DNA of 64,000 bases. Origin: DTFZ01 sp050260375. Lineage in GTDB: Bacteria > Bacillota > Clostridia > Christensenellales > SZUA-584. Positions 25,473 to 34,240 of the stretch are shown here, in pieces. The stretch is taken from the NCBI GenBank assembly GCA_050260375.1, contig JBLNCA010000039.1:1-64000 (forward strand), read 5' to 3'. How positions within the stretch are numbered: position 1 is the stretch's first letter; each line of letters starts with the position of its first letter. The notes beneath the pieces were generated by a model. That model had not been told where the DNA came from. It saw only the letters and a program-made list of their open reading frames with translations, and searched no databases. The translations under genes were made by a program, and so were the position numbers.

Positions 25473-26651
25473 ATGGAGCAAAAGCAAGCAAAAAGGTTTA
25501 CATTCTCGATTCTGATGTTTATGATAGGCTACGCGTTTATCAACAGCACGCCCAGCCTTTTTATGAACGGCATGATAGAGGATTTTCAGTTGCCCAACGT
25601 TGAGCAGGGGCTTATCAGCAGCTTAATGAACGTCGGCGGACTGATAGCGCTTATATCCACGCCTCTGCTGCAGGGAAGGGTTAAAAAGTGGACGATGCTG
25701 CTCATAAGCGGGCTGATACAATTCGTAATAACGCTTTGCCTCGGTATGGTGCCGCTGTTCTGGTTCGTGCTGGCCGCGTATCTCGTGTTAGGGCTGGGGC
25801 TCGGGCTGATGGACTCGTACGCCAACTCGTGCATAGCGGATATCAACGTTGGAAGCCAAAAGCATATGGCGCTTATGCACGGCACATACGGCATCGGTGC
25901 GTTCGCGGCGCCGCTTATTATACAATGGCTGTTTGAGCCTCCGAGAAACCTGCCCTGGCAGACGGTAAACTATATTATAGCGGCTTTTGTAGGCGTACTC
26001 GTACTGTTTTTTGTGCTGCAGACAAGGCGGGACAGCGGTATAGTCAGCGCGGCGAGCATAGACGAGCCCAAGCTTCGCATGGGTGAGATAAAAGAATATC
26101 TTAAAAACAAATATAACGTGCAGCTTATAGGAGCGGGCGTGATGTATAATGCCAGCATGGCCGTGAGCTCGCTGTGGGTGGTAAGGTACGCGACGGTAAC
26201 ATATAACGACGCGGCTTCGGGCGCCGTTGCGTTGTCTGTATGCTGGCTGTGCAGCACGATAAGCAGATTTGTCGCTCCCGCGCTCAAAAAGCGTCCGCTC
26301 AAGCTTTTTGCGATAGGCGTTTCTTCGATGGGTGTGCTGCAGATAGCGGGAGTACTTGCGGGGAACCAGATAATGCTTATTGCCGCGTATGGCGCAATAG
26401 GGCTGATGAGCGGCCAATGCATGCCGATGCTTATGAACGAGCTGACGGTAAAATATCCGGGGCGTACGTCGCTGCCTACTTCGGTGAGCCTGTTTTTCAT
26501 GTACTGCGCGAGGATAATAATGCCGATAGTAGTGGGGTATGTTGCTGCGATAAGCAACATTGCCGTAGGCATGCTGCTGCCGCTTATCACCAGCCTGCTG
26601 GGAGGATGGCTATCGTTTGTCGCGCTGCGCAGCGACAAATCCGCCGCATAA
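25473..26651 (+). CDS. MFS transporter
   Basis: This 392-residue major facilitator protein has about twelve membrane segments. It resembles the FucP/sugar-proton or YfkF-like groups: short N-terminus (FTFSILMFMIGYAFINSTPS), a Gly-rich fifth helix (YLVLGLGLGLMDSY) and a charged central loop near residues 190-210. It lies between the sugar importer and the PIG-L deacetylase and may carry a substrate or product of the same pathway, but the substrate cannot be read from sequence. The ribosome site is weak (AGGGG, about 14 bases upstream). Confidence 0.85.
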   Translation: MEQKQAKRFTFSILMFMIGYAFINSTPSLFMNGMIEDFQLPNVEQGLISSLMNVGGLIALISTPLLQGRVKKWTMLLISGLIQFVITLCLGMVPLFWFVLAAYLVLGLGLGLMDSYANSCIADINVGSQKHMALMHGTYGIGAFAAPLIIQWLFEPPRNLPWQTVNYIIAAFVGVLVLFFVLQTRRDSGIVSAASIDEPKLRMGEIKEYLKNKYNVQLIGAGVMYNASMAVSSLWVVRYATVTYNDAASGAVALSVCWLCSTISRFVAPALKKRPLKLFAIGVSSMGVLQIAGVLAGNQIMLIAAYGAIGLMSGQCMPMLMNELTVKYPGRTSLPTSVSLFFMYCARIIMPIVVGYVAAISNIAVGMLLPLITSLLGGWLSFVALRSDKSAA

Positions 26652-26679
26652 AAAACGCGGCGGCATAATCGCCATGCTC

Positions 26680-26720
26680 ACGGGGCCCCCAGCAAGCCGT
26701 GAGGCTTGCTGGGGTGTGTA
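26680..26720 (+). repeat. Dispersed palindromic repeat copy
   Basis: ACGGGGCCCCCAGCAAG, a loop and GGCTTGCTGGGGTGTG. It fills the gap between two converging genes and ends 2 bp before the deacetylase stop codon, so it could also act as their shared 3' hairpin. Confidence 0.8.
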
Positions 26721-26721
26721 G

Positions 26722-27537
26722 TTAAAAGTTAAAGTATTCGGCAAGCTGCTCGTCGCTTAAGTGTCCGCCGTATTCGCAGATCTCCAGGCCTTCGGCATAT
26801 TTTGCCTGTTTGCCGCGTTCGCCGTATTTTTTTACAAGGAGTACGCGGTTCTCGTCGGCAAAGTCCTTGCTCGCCTGAGCGAACCTGCTGTTTAACAGCC
26901 ACTTGAAGCGTTCCTCGTCGTCCTCGGGTATCTCGGGCTTGTCTACGTTGTCCACCCATGGCAGCCAATCGTACATCTGCGATTTGTACTGATGCCACAT
27001 GCGCATCTTGTCCTCGAATACGTCCGTTATATCGAAAACGAGGTCGGGCTGGAACGGATACGGCTTTTTAAACGAGTCCTGCATATAGAATATCGCGGGC
27101 TGGTAGCGCAGCACAGGAGTCATCGGGCAAATATTGGGCACCTGCACGAGATACGAGCAGTCCTGTACCAGTATCGACGTGTTGCGGTGGTCGGGGTGAT
27201 AATCGTTTGGGCGATGAGTGATTATGATATCGGGGGCGTATGTGCGTATTGCTCGCATCATAGCGATTCGCTCGGGCAAACCGGGCGTAAGATACGCGTC
27301 GTTATGGTCGAGAAACTCTACTTCTATGCCGGTGAGCTTCGATACGCTCTGCGCTTCCTGCCAGCGTATCTGAGAGAGCGCGCCGCCCATAGTGCTCTGA
27401 TGGCCGGAAAAGCCGTTAGTCGCGCAAAGAAACTTGACGCTGTGCCCCGAGCGTACGAACCTTAAAGCAATGCCGCCCGACGTTTCGCAGTCGTCAGGAT
27501 GGGCACCAATAACCATGATTCTTAATTTCCTGGACAT
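26722..27537 (-). CDS. PIG-L family deacetylase (LmbE-like)
   Basis: This 271-residue zinc-dependent deacetylase fold is that of enzymes removing acetyl groups from N-acetylglucosaminyl compounds (PIG-L, MshB, BshB, LmbE). The metal and base motif GAHPDDCE is at the start and the second motif HRPNDYHPDHRNTS follows near residue 105. The start at 27537 has AGGAG seven bases upstream. Its regulatory region carries two copies of the shared operator, which links it to the sugar genes. It may deacetylate an amino sugar or a glycoside; the family is too broad to name one. Confidence 0.87.
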   Translation of the reverse strand: MSRKLRIMVIGAHPDDCETSGGIALRFVRSGHSVKFLCATNGFSGHQSTMGGALSQIRWQEAQSVSKLTGIEVEFLDHNDAYLTPGLPERIAMMRAIRTYAPDIIITHRPNDYHPDHRNTSILVQDCSYLVQVPNICPMTPVLRYQPAIFYMQDSFKKPYPFQPDLVFDITDVFEDKMRMWHQYKSQMYDWLPWVDNVDKPEIPEDDEERFKWLLNSRFAQASKDFADENRVLLVKKYGERGKQAKYAEGLEICEYGGHLSDEQLAEYFNF

Positions 27538-27574
27538 GATAAACTCCTTTGCTAAAGATGTTGATGATAATAAA

Positions 27575-27603
27575 ATTATATCATACGCTTTTATCATATC
27601 CAA
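27575..27603 (-). promoter_or_regulatory. Promoter of the PIG-L gene
   Basis: On the minus strand TTGGAT (27603-27598), a 17-bp spacer and TATAAT (27580-27575). Transcription would start near 27568. Confidence 0.6.
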
Positions 27604-27618
27604 GTTAAATGTTTTAAT

Positions 27619-27650
27619 TGGTATAACCAACTATAAAACTGGTATAACCA
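27619..27650. promoter_or_regulatory. Paired operator between divergent promoters
   Basis: TGGTATAACCA (the complement of TGGTTATACCA) lies at 27619-27629 and 27640-27650, centres 21 bp apart. The first is extended to TTGGTATAACCAA. The pair lies between a minus-strand promoter for the PIG-L gene and a plus-strand promoter, so one regulator could control both directions. Confidence 0.7.
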
Positions 27651-27658
27651 AAAAAACA

Positions 27659-27687
27659 TTGCATGCCGGCGGGCGTTATATTATAAT
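27659..27687 (+). promoter_or_regulatory. Promoter toward the epimerase at 27968
   Basis: TTGCAT (27659-27664), a 17-bp spacer and TATAAT (27682-27687), eight bases after the second operator. The leader to the next gene would be about 270 nt long. Confidence 0.5.
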
Positions 27688-27967
27688 AGCTATTAGAAAA
27701 CTGCCGTTTTATCGATAATCTGACCGTCCCCGGCAACGGCAGCAACCGTATCATGCAAAGTGAAAGTTATAAAAGCCCGTTAAGACAGAAAAGCAGTTCG
27801 GGCGAAAGCGTGCAACATGTACATACCAATTCAAATACCGCTTCTGCAAGGCATTCATCAGGCAAGCCTTTAAAGGCGCGCTTTGCATGTATAGAAGCGA
27901 CCGGGCATAAGCAATATAATCCTATGTAATACCAGCATTTATCAATCAATAATAAGGAGGGACATGC
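27688..27967. other. Long leader with no gene seen
   Basis: No gene or clear terminator was found between the promoter and the epimerase. A minus-strand open frame here (27767-27949) has no ribosome site or recognisable content. The last bases hold the AAGGAGGG ribosome site of the next gene. Confidence 0.45.
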
Positions 27968-28825
27968 ATGAAAATAGGAACGTTGGCCGACTGGTTCGGA
28001 GTAGGGCTCATTGAGGGCATACGCGAATCACAGCGTTGCGGCGCTCACGGCGTTCAGGTTTACGCCGCAGGCGAGCTCGATTCAATGACCGTTACGCCGG
28101 AGCAGATTAAAAAGGTAAGGGACACGGCAAGGGAATGCGACCAGCAGATCGTAGCTCTCTGCGGAGAGCTCGGGGGATTCGGGCTGGAAAAGGCAGAGGA
28201 CAACGCCGCAAAGATAGAGTACTTAAAACGTACTGTTGAGCTGGCGCTTGAGTTTGACTGCCATGTCGTTACGACGCATATCGGCGTAGTGCCCGCCGAC
28301 AAGTCGCATCCGCGTTACGCCGTAATGAAGGAAGCATGCATGGAAATAGGCGAATTTGCCGCTAAACACGGAAGCTGCATTGCGGTGGAAACAGGGCCCG
28401 AGCTTATAACTACACTCAAGAGCTTTGTGGACGACTGCGGAGAGGGAATCGCTATAAACTACGACCCGGCAAACATAGTAATGGCGACAAGGGACGACGA
28501 AGTTAAGGGCGTATATACCGCCGGAAAATCAATAGTGCACACGCACGCCAAGGACGGAATATGCCGCCATAATTTGCCAGCCGAAGAGTTTTACCATATG
28601 TTCGCGACATACGGTCTCGAGCAGATGAGAGAGAAGGAATACAGCCGTGAGACGCCTCTCGGTGAAGGCAGCGTAAGGTGGAACGAGTATTTGACGGCGC
28701 TTAAGGACATAGGCTATAACGGATTCCTTACTATAGAGCGAGAAGTCAAAAACGGCGCGGAGGATATACGCATGGCCGTTAAATTCCTCAATGCGAAGCT
28801 GAAAGAGCTGAATATACCAACATAA
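27968..28825 (+). CDS. Sugar phosphate isomerase/epimerase (TIM barrel)
   Basis: This 285-residue protein of the xylose-isomerase-like TIM-barrel family is only distantly similar to the epimerase at 13460. Family marks are GAHGVQVYA early, VVTTHIG with its conserved His, AVETGPE with the metal-binding Glu, INYDPANIV, VHTHAKDG and a closing LTIEREV glutamate. It looks intact and catalytic. It is followed by the flavoprotein at 28913 and then by a third epimerase, so three epimerase-type proteins lie in this sugar region. Substrate unknown. Confidence 0.85.
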   Translation: MKIGTLADWFGVGLIEGIRESQRCGAHGVQVYAAGELDSMTVTPEQIKKVRDTARECDQQIVALCGELGGFGLEKAEDNAAKIEYLKRTVELALEFDCHVVTTHIGVVPADKSHPRYAVMKEACMEIGEFAAKHGSCIAVETGPELITTLKSFVDDCGEGIAINYDPANIVMATRDDEVKGVYTAGKSIVHTHAKDGICRHNLPAEEFYHMFATYGLEQMREKEYSRETPLGEGSVRWNEYLTALKDIGYNGFLTIEREVKNGAEDIRMAVKFLNAKLKELNIPT

Positions 28826-28912
28826 GCCCCGGGCTCCGCCGTATACGCAACTTGTTTAATGTTAATACTGGTCTAAAGCAGATCAATAATAATGCAACAA
28901 AGGAGGATACAA

Positions 28913-31024
28913 ATGAGTTCATACCCGAATCTTTTTTCACCGATACGCATAGGCAATATAGAAATACCTAACCGTATAGTACACGTACCTACCGATATCA
29001 GCTCTTCCTGCGCGGACGGGGAAGTAAGCGAACGGGATATATACCATCACGCGGAGATAGCCAAAGGCGGGACCGGCCTTGTGATTGTGGGCGCGACGAC
29101 GCCCGACGCAAAAACGGGCAGGCCGACAGTCACCTGCCTTGTCGCCGATAACGACAACTACATACCTGGCCTTGCGAGGCTTGCCGAATCGATGCACCGC
29201 TACGGCGCGAAGTGCGCCGTGCAGCTGCAGCATCCGGGGCGCCAGTGCGCTATACCGCGCTACAGCATAATGTCTACAAACGATACTGTCGTTAAGCTCC
29301 CCTGGTCTGCGGGACATGAGATAGTATACGAGAACGCGGAGGAAAAAGGCAAGCAAGCCAGAGCTATGTCCACGGACGAAGTGCTCGAGATGATCGATCT
29401 GTTCTCGGAAGCGGCGTGGCGCGTCAAGCAGGCGGGTTTTGACGCCGTCGAGCTGCACGCGGCGCACGGCTATCTGATATCGATGTTCATGAGCCCGTAT
29501 ATCAACCGCCGCATAGACAGGTTTGGAGGCAGCTTCGAAAACCGCATGCGCTTCCCGCTCGCTATAATAGCGTCTATACAAAAGAAGTGCGGTAAAGACT
29601 TCCCAATACTCGTACGCTACTCGGTAGACGAGTTTGTGGAGGGCGGCCGCCATCTGGAAGAAAGCAAGCTTGTCGCGATGGAATTTGAAAAAGCGGGCGT
29701 AGCCGCGCTCGATCTTTCGCAGTGCGTGCAGGAGAGCCCCGGAGCGGGCTTTGACCCGATGTACTATCCGGAAGGCTGGACGCTGTTCGCTTCCGAGGGC
29801 ATAAAAGAGGTAGTAAAAATTCCCGTAATATTGAGCCACTCGCTGCGCAACCCGGAATTCTGCGAGAAGATATTGGCCGAAGGCAAAACGGATATGGTAG
29901 GCCTCTCAAGGCAGATGCTTGCCGACCCGTACTGGCCCGTTAAAGCGAAGATGGGTAAGGAAAAGGAGATACGCCGCTGCATTTCGTGTCTAACCGGCTG
30001 CTGGCAGGAGTCGATGATGGCAAAAAGGGAGATAAAATGCGCGGTAAACCCCGCATGCGGAGAGCAGAGCTTTTCGGACCTTAAGAAGACGACCAAGCCG
30101 CTGAATATTGCGATAGTAGGCGGCGGCCCCGCGGGCATGGAAGCCGCGAGAATAGCGACCGTAAGAGGGCACAAAGCTGTTATATTCGAGAAGACGGGAG
30201 AGCTGGGCGGCGCGATACTCGGATGCTGTATGGTGCCCGGCAAGGACAAGATGAAATGGTACGCCGACTGGATACGCAATCAGATAAAGGAGCTGGGCGT
30301 GGAAGTAAGGCTATGCACCGAGCCCACGGCAGACGACCTTGCCGGCTACGACGCCGTACTCAACGCAACGGGCGCTTCGTCGTATGTGCCCGACTGCATT
30401 GGGGCGGAGCGGGTAGTGAACTTCGAGAAAGTCATCGCGTGCCCGAAGGTTTCCTGCGAGTTTAATCCGGGTAAAAGAAAGCCGCTGAAGGTAGGGGAGC
30501 GCGTGCTCGTTTGGGGCGACCATTACGCGGCCGTCGATACAGTTTCGTACCTTGCGTCGATAGGCAAGCAGGTAACTGTGGTAACCGAGAGAAAGGAGTT
30601 CGGCTCGACGGTGGAAGTCGTACACATGTACGTAATGCGCAAGCGCTTCCAGCAGACGGACGCCGAGGCGCTCGACTCCAAGCCGTATAAATATCCTGTT
30701 ACCGTATACGAAAACGCGACGGTATATAAAATAAGCGACAGCGAAGTGGTGATAGAGGATAAGAACTTCCAGCGCAGGACGCTGGCTATAGACACCGTAG
30801 TCACCTGCCATACGCGCTCGAATACGGCGCTGTTTGACGAACTGCGCTCGCGGGGAGTTAACGTGTTCAACGTGGGCGACTCCGTCTCGCCTCGCAATTT
30901 GCACGCGGCGGTGTTCGAAGGCGCGAGCTTTGGGCTCAACCTTGACGAGAACATGCTTGTCAACCCCAACAACGCGATAATGAACGATATACCGATAGAC
31001 GTGCTGGGACAGCTGACGCGTTAA
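28913..31024 (+). CDS. Old-yellow-enzyme-type NADH:flavin oxidoreductase with Fe-S and FAD domains
   Basis: This 703-residue multidomain flavoprotein is of the 2,4-dienoyl-CoA reductase/BaiCD/trimethylamine dehydrogenase group. Residues 1-350 form the FMN-binding TIM barrel (FSPIRIGNIEIPNRIV, AAHGYLISMFMSPYINRR). A 4Fe-4S site is formed by RRCISCLTGCW and the later Cys in IKCAVNPACG (about residues 354-375). The FAD/NAD domain starts at AIVGGGPAGMEAAR near 400. Such enzymes reduce activated C=C bonds of enones. AAAGGAGG before the ATG at 28913 fixes the start. Its place among sugar genes suggests that it reduces an unsaturated keto sugar, but steroid- or aromatic-type substrates are equally known. 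Confidence 0.88.
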   Translation: MSSYPNLFSPIRIGNIEIPNRIVHVPTDISSSCADGEVSERDIYHHAEIAKGGTGLVIVGATTPDAKTGRPTVTCLVADNDNYIPGLARLAESMHRYGAKCAVQLQHPGRQCAIPRYSIMSTNDTVVKLPWSAGHEIVYENAEEKGKQARAMSTDEVLEMIDLFSEAAWRVKQAGFDAVELHAAHGYLISMFMSPYINRRIDRFGGSFENRMRFPLAIIASIQKKCGKDFPILVRYSVDEFVEGGRHLEESKLVAMEFEKAGVAALDLSQCVQESPGAGFDPMYYPEGWTLFASEGIKEVVKIPVILSHSLRNPEFCEKILAEGKTDMVGLSRQMLADPYWPVKAKMGKEKEIRRCISCLTGCWQESMMAKREIKCAVNPACGEQSFSDLKKTTKPLNIAIVGGGPAGMEAARIATVRGHKAVIFEKTGELGGAILGCCMVPGKDKMKWYADWIRNQIKELGVEVRLCTEPTADDLAGYDAVLNATGASSYVPDCIGAERVVNFEKVIACPKVSCEFNPGKRKPLKVGERVLVWGDHYAAVDTVSYLASIGKQVTVVTERKEFGSTVEVVHMYVMRKRFQQTDAEALDSKPYKYPVTVYENATVYKISDSEVVIEDKNFQRRTLAIDTVVTCHTRSNTALFDELRSRGVNVFNVGDSVSPRNLHAAVFEGASFGLNLDENMLVNPNNAIMNDIPIDVLGQLTR

Positions 31025-31131
31025 GCCTTATGGTATGTAAATGATTATCCGTCCGGAGGCGGCAGACTCTAAGCCGCTTTCGGATGGATAGTATAGCTAA
31101 AGAAATAATGTTTAGTAAAGGAGAGAATGGT

Positions 31132-32046
31132 ATGAAACTTGGGTTTGCAAGCGCGATACTGCCTGATCAGAGTTTTGAGTATGTCGTCGACTTTGCGTCG
31201 AAAAACGGCTTCAAATGCGTAGAAATGATGTGCTGGCCTTTAGGCAAAGCCGAGAGGCGGTACGCCGGCGTAACGCACATCGATGTTGATTCGCTGGACA
31301 AGGGAAAAGCGGAAAGCATAAAAGCATACCTTAAAGAAAAGAACATCGAGATATCGGCGCTCGGCTATTATCCCAACCCGCTCGACCCCAATCCAGAGAA
31401 CCGCAACAAGTACATAGCGCATATCAAAAAGCTCATAACTGCCGCTCCGATGCTGGGCGTAGACACGGTAAACACGTTTATAGGGCGCGACCAGCACGCA
31501 TCCGTATCCGACAACATGAAGCAGTTTAAAATCGTATGGCCAGATATAATCAAGTTTGCCGAAGACAACGGCGTAAAGATTGCGATAGAGAACTGCCCGA
31601 TGCTGTTTACGATGGACGAATGGCCGGGCGGCAAGAACCTCGCCACCACGCCCAAAATTTGGGACGAGATGTTCGACATAATACCGAGCGATAACTTCGG
31701 CCTCAACTATGACCCGTCGCACTTGCTGTGGCAGCAGATGGATTATATCGCGCCTATATACGATTATGCGGACAAGTTGTTCCATATTCATATCAAGGAC
31801 GCAAAGATACTGGAATACCAGATAAGCAGAGTGGGCATTATGGCGACTCCTCTCGAGTTCCATACCCCGAAGATACCCGGGCTCGGCGATATAGACTGGG
31901 CAAGCTTCATATCGGCGCTGACGGATATAAGATATAAAAAACATGTCGTGATAGAAGTGGAAGACAAGGCGTTTGAGGATACGCTGGAAGACAGGCTGAC
32001 CGCGATACTGCAGTCGAAACAATATATCAACCAGTTCCTGCTGTAA
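31132..32046 (+). CDS. Sugar phosphate isomerase/epimerase (TIM barrel)
   Basis: This 304-residue TIM-barrel protein of the same fold is closer to inosose/hexulose epimerases. The metal ligands are expected in IAIENCPM (Glu), LNYDPSHL (Asp and His), LFHIHIKDAK (His) and VVIEVED (final Glu). The start at 31132 is preferred because AAAGGAGAG precedes it. An imperfect hairpin (31047-31085) with a short T run separates it from the flavoprotein gene. It ends at a bidirectional terminator. Confidence 0.85.
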   Translation: MKLGFASAILPDQSFEYVVDFASKNGFKCVEMMCWPLGKAERRYAGVTHIDVDSLDKGKAESIKAYLKEKNIEISALGYYPNPLDPNPENRNKYIAHIKKLITAAPMLGVDTVNTFIGRDQHASVSDNMKQFKIVWPDIIKFAEDNGVKIAIENCPMLFTMDEWPGGKNLATTPKIWDEMFDIIPSDNFGLNYDPSHLLWQQMDYIAPIYDYADKLFHIHIKDAKILEYQISRVGIMATPLEFHTPKIPGLGDIDWASFISALTDIRYKKHVVIEVEDKAFEDTLEDRLTAILQSKQYINQFLL

Positions 32047-32095
32047 AGCGCTCCGGGAAAGCTTAAGCGCCTTTAAAAAGTATAGCACAAAAAAG

Positions 32096-32116
32096 AAAGC
32101 GGCTTTTAGCCGCTTT
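32096..32116. terminator. Bidirectional terminator
   Basis: AAAGCGGC and GCCGCTTT form an 8-bp stem around TTTTA. T-rich sequence follows on the plus strand and A-rich sequence precedes, so it can end both the epimerase transcript and the converging importer operon. Confidence 0.85.
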
Positions 32117-32135
32117 TGTTCTGCTGTCTCTTAAA

Positions 32136-33092
32136 CTACCTTGCTCCGTGGTCGTAGGGGATACCCTCGGCTCTCGGGGCCTGAGACCGTTTGGAGCTGA
32201 ATACGAGTACAATGAGCGTTGCGATATACGGAACCATTTTATATATGTAGCCTGTGACTCCCACCGACATCAGGAACGGTATGGACGAATACGCTGCCGC
32301 TATGGTCTTCATGAAACCGAAGAACAGCGCCGCTCCTGCGATGCGCCAGGGCTTCCACTGTCCGAATATAAGAACCGCGAGAGCGAGGAAGCCGTAACCC
32401 GACACGGTTGCATTGAAGTTTGTCGACGTCGTAACAACAAATATCAGTCCTCCGAGGCCTGCGAGCGCGCCTGATATTATTACCCCTGCGTAACGCATCT
32501 TATAAACGTCCACACCCACAGCGTCCGCTGCCTGAGGGTGCTCGCCGCAAGCGCGCAGCCTTAATCCGAACCTTGTGCGGTAAAGAAGTATCGCCGAAAC
32601 TATAAGTATCACCACGCCCAGGTAAGTAGTGATATATGTGTTCTGGAAGAAGAGCTCGCCTAAAACCGGAATATCGCCCAGCACCGGGACCTTGTCGATA
32701 CGGAACGTATTTGTAAATTCAATCTGCTGCACATGCGACGGCTGTATCATACGCGCCGCGAATATCGAGAACGCCGGCGCAAGCATGTTCAGTGCCGTAC
32801 CGCTTATTACCTGATCCGCTTTTAAGTTGATGGAAGCATATGCGTGAAGCAGCGAAAATACGATACCTGCCGCCATAGCGATGAGAATAGCGAGTATCAG
32901 CAGCAGCTGCCCTGACATGCTGTTCTGCATCAGACTGATGAACAATACGCTGGCAAACCCGCCTATTATCATAATACCTTCAAGGGCAATGTTGACAATG
33001 CCGCTTCGCTCCGAAAACATGCCGCCCAGAGCCACAAGCATAAGCGGTATAGTGAAGAACATTGTTTGCTGAACGAAAAAATAAATGTTCAT
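32136..33092 (-). CDS. Nucleoside-type ABC permease (YufQ family)
   Basis: This 318-residue permease of the BPD_transp_2 family, as found in BmpA/PnrA-linked nucleoside importers, has about eight membrane helices with GGMFSERSGIVNIALEGIM near residue 24, a family marker. The contact loop for the ATPase is in GEHPQAADAVGVDV. Its ATG overlaps the stop of the upstream permease (ATGA). It is the last gene of the operon binding protein, ATPase, permease, permease, reading leftward. Confidence 0.9.
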   Translation of the reverse strand: MNIYFFVQQTMFFTIPLMLVALGGMFSERSGIVNIALEGIMIIGGFASVLFISLMQNSMSGQLLLILAILIAMAAGIVFSLLHAYASINLKADQVISGTALNMLAPAFSIFAARMIQPSHVQQIEFTNTFRIDKVPVLGDIPVLGELFFQNTYITTYLGVVILIVSAILLYRTRFGLRLRACGEHPQAADAVGVDVYKMRYAGVIISGALAGLGGLIFVVTTSTNFNATVSGYGFLALAVLIFGQWKPWRIAGAALFFGFMKTIAAAYSSIPFLMSVGVTGYIYKMVPYIATLIVLVFSSKRSQAPRAEGIPYDHGAR

Positions 33093-34240
33093 GTCCTGTC
33101 GTCTCTCCTTTTCATTCGGATTCGCTGCAGTACGCTGCGCAGTACCAGCGCGAACGCCGCGAAATAGATGATAACTGCCGTTATAATATCGATTATCTCA
33201 GGAACATAGCCGGCCAGCTGCATCTGGCTGCCGCCCTGTATTATATATCCTATAAACAGCCCGGCAAACAGAGTCCCTATAGGGTGCGACATGCCGAGCA
33301 GTGCGACCGATATTCCGGTAAAGCCTTCCGGCGCTATCACGTCCTCAATCAGAATATACTTGCCGCTGCCCGCGAGATACATAAGCCCTCCGCCTATACC
33401 GGCGAGCGCTCCCGAAATCAACATCGATAGTACTATGCATCTTTTCTCGTTAATGCCCGCATATCTGCTCGCATAACGGTTGAAGCCGCACGCCTTGAGT
33501 TCGAATCCGAAGGTGGTTTTACTAAGTAAAATGTGAATAACCACCGCCAGAATTATAGCGATTATAATGCCACCGCCCACCATAGATACCGGAAATAACT
33601 TATCAAGCCCGAACTTTGGTATGTTGGCCGTCTCGGCAACTCCGAGCGCCCTGTCGCCGGCCATAGTATTAAGCAGATACGACCTTACCATCATGTTGAC
33701 AAAATAGGTGCCTATATAATTTGTCATTATGCATGAAATAACGATATTAACGTTTCTGTAAGCCTGCAATAGCCCCGGTATAACCGCCCATAGGGCGCCC
33801 ATAATCATTGCCGTTAAAAGAGCGGCAATCCATTGAAATGAGCCTAATCCGGTACCGTATACGCCTACGAATACAGCGCCTAACGCGCCCATAATGAACT
33901 GGCCTGAAGCGCCGATGTTAAAAAGGCTTGTCCTGAAAGCAAAAGACACCGACAACCCCGTCATAATAATTGGCGTTGCATAATAAAGCACATTGCCGAA
34001 ATCGGTGCTGCTGCCTAGGCCGCCTCCGAGTATCTTGCCAATGCCGAAAAAAGCATTAGCGGGATTGCTTATTATTAGCACTATAAAACCGACCAGCAGC
34101 CCGATTACTATGGCTACTATCGACGAGAAAGGGCCTGCCGCTCCGGCAATGCCGTCGAGCACTCTTCCGGGTATTCTCTTATACCATGGTCCCAATTTAA
34201 ATCCGCTGCCGCCTGGTTTGTTACCTGTCTTTTCGTTCAA
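33089..34240 (-). CDS. Nucleoside-type ABC permease (YufP family)
   Basis: This 383-residue permease paired with the one downstream has an N-terminal cytoplasmic stretch, about ten membrane segments and the GASGQFIMGALGAVF element typical of YufP-type subunits. It starts with TTG at 34240, overlapping the TGA stop of the ATPase gene, with GGGGGA upstream. The two permeases should form the channel for a nucleoside, or less likely an autoinducer-like or simple-sugar substrate. Confidence 0.9.
   Translation of the reverse strand: MNEKTGNKPGGSGFKLGPWYKRIPGRVLDGIAGAAGPFSSIVAIVIGLLVGFIVLIISNPANAFFGIGKILGGGLGSSTDFGNVLYYATPIIMTGLSVSFAFRTSLFNIGASGQFIMGALGAVFVGVYGTGLGSFQWIAALLTAMIMGALWAVIPGLLQAYRNVNIVISCIMTNYIGTYFVNMMVRSYLLNTMAGDRALGVAETANIPKFGLDKLFPVSMVGGGIIIAIILAVVIHILLSKTTFGFELKACGFNRYASRYAGINEKRCIVLSMLISGALAGIGGGLMYLAGSGKYILIEDVIAPEGFTGISVALLGMSHPIGTLFAGLFIGYIIQGGSQMQLAGYVPEIIDIITAVIIYFAAFALVLRSVLQRIRMKRRDDRT

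Noticed and set aside
27767..27949. Minus-strand cysteine-rich 60-residue frame
   Set aside because: It has no ribosome site, lies within the probable leader of the epimerase gene and shows no recognisable pattern apart from several cysteines.
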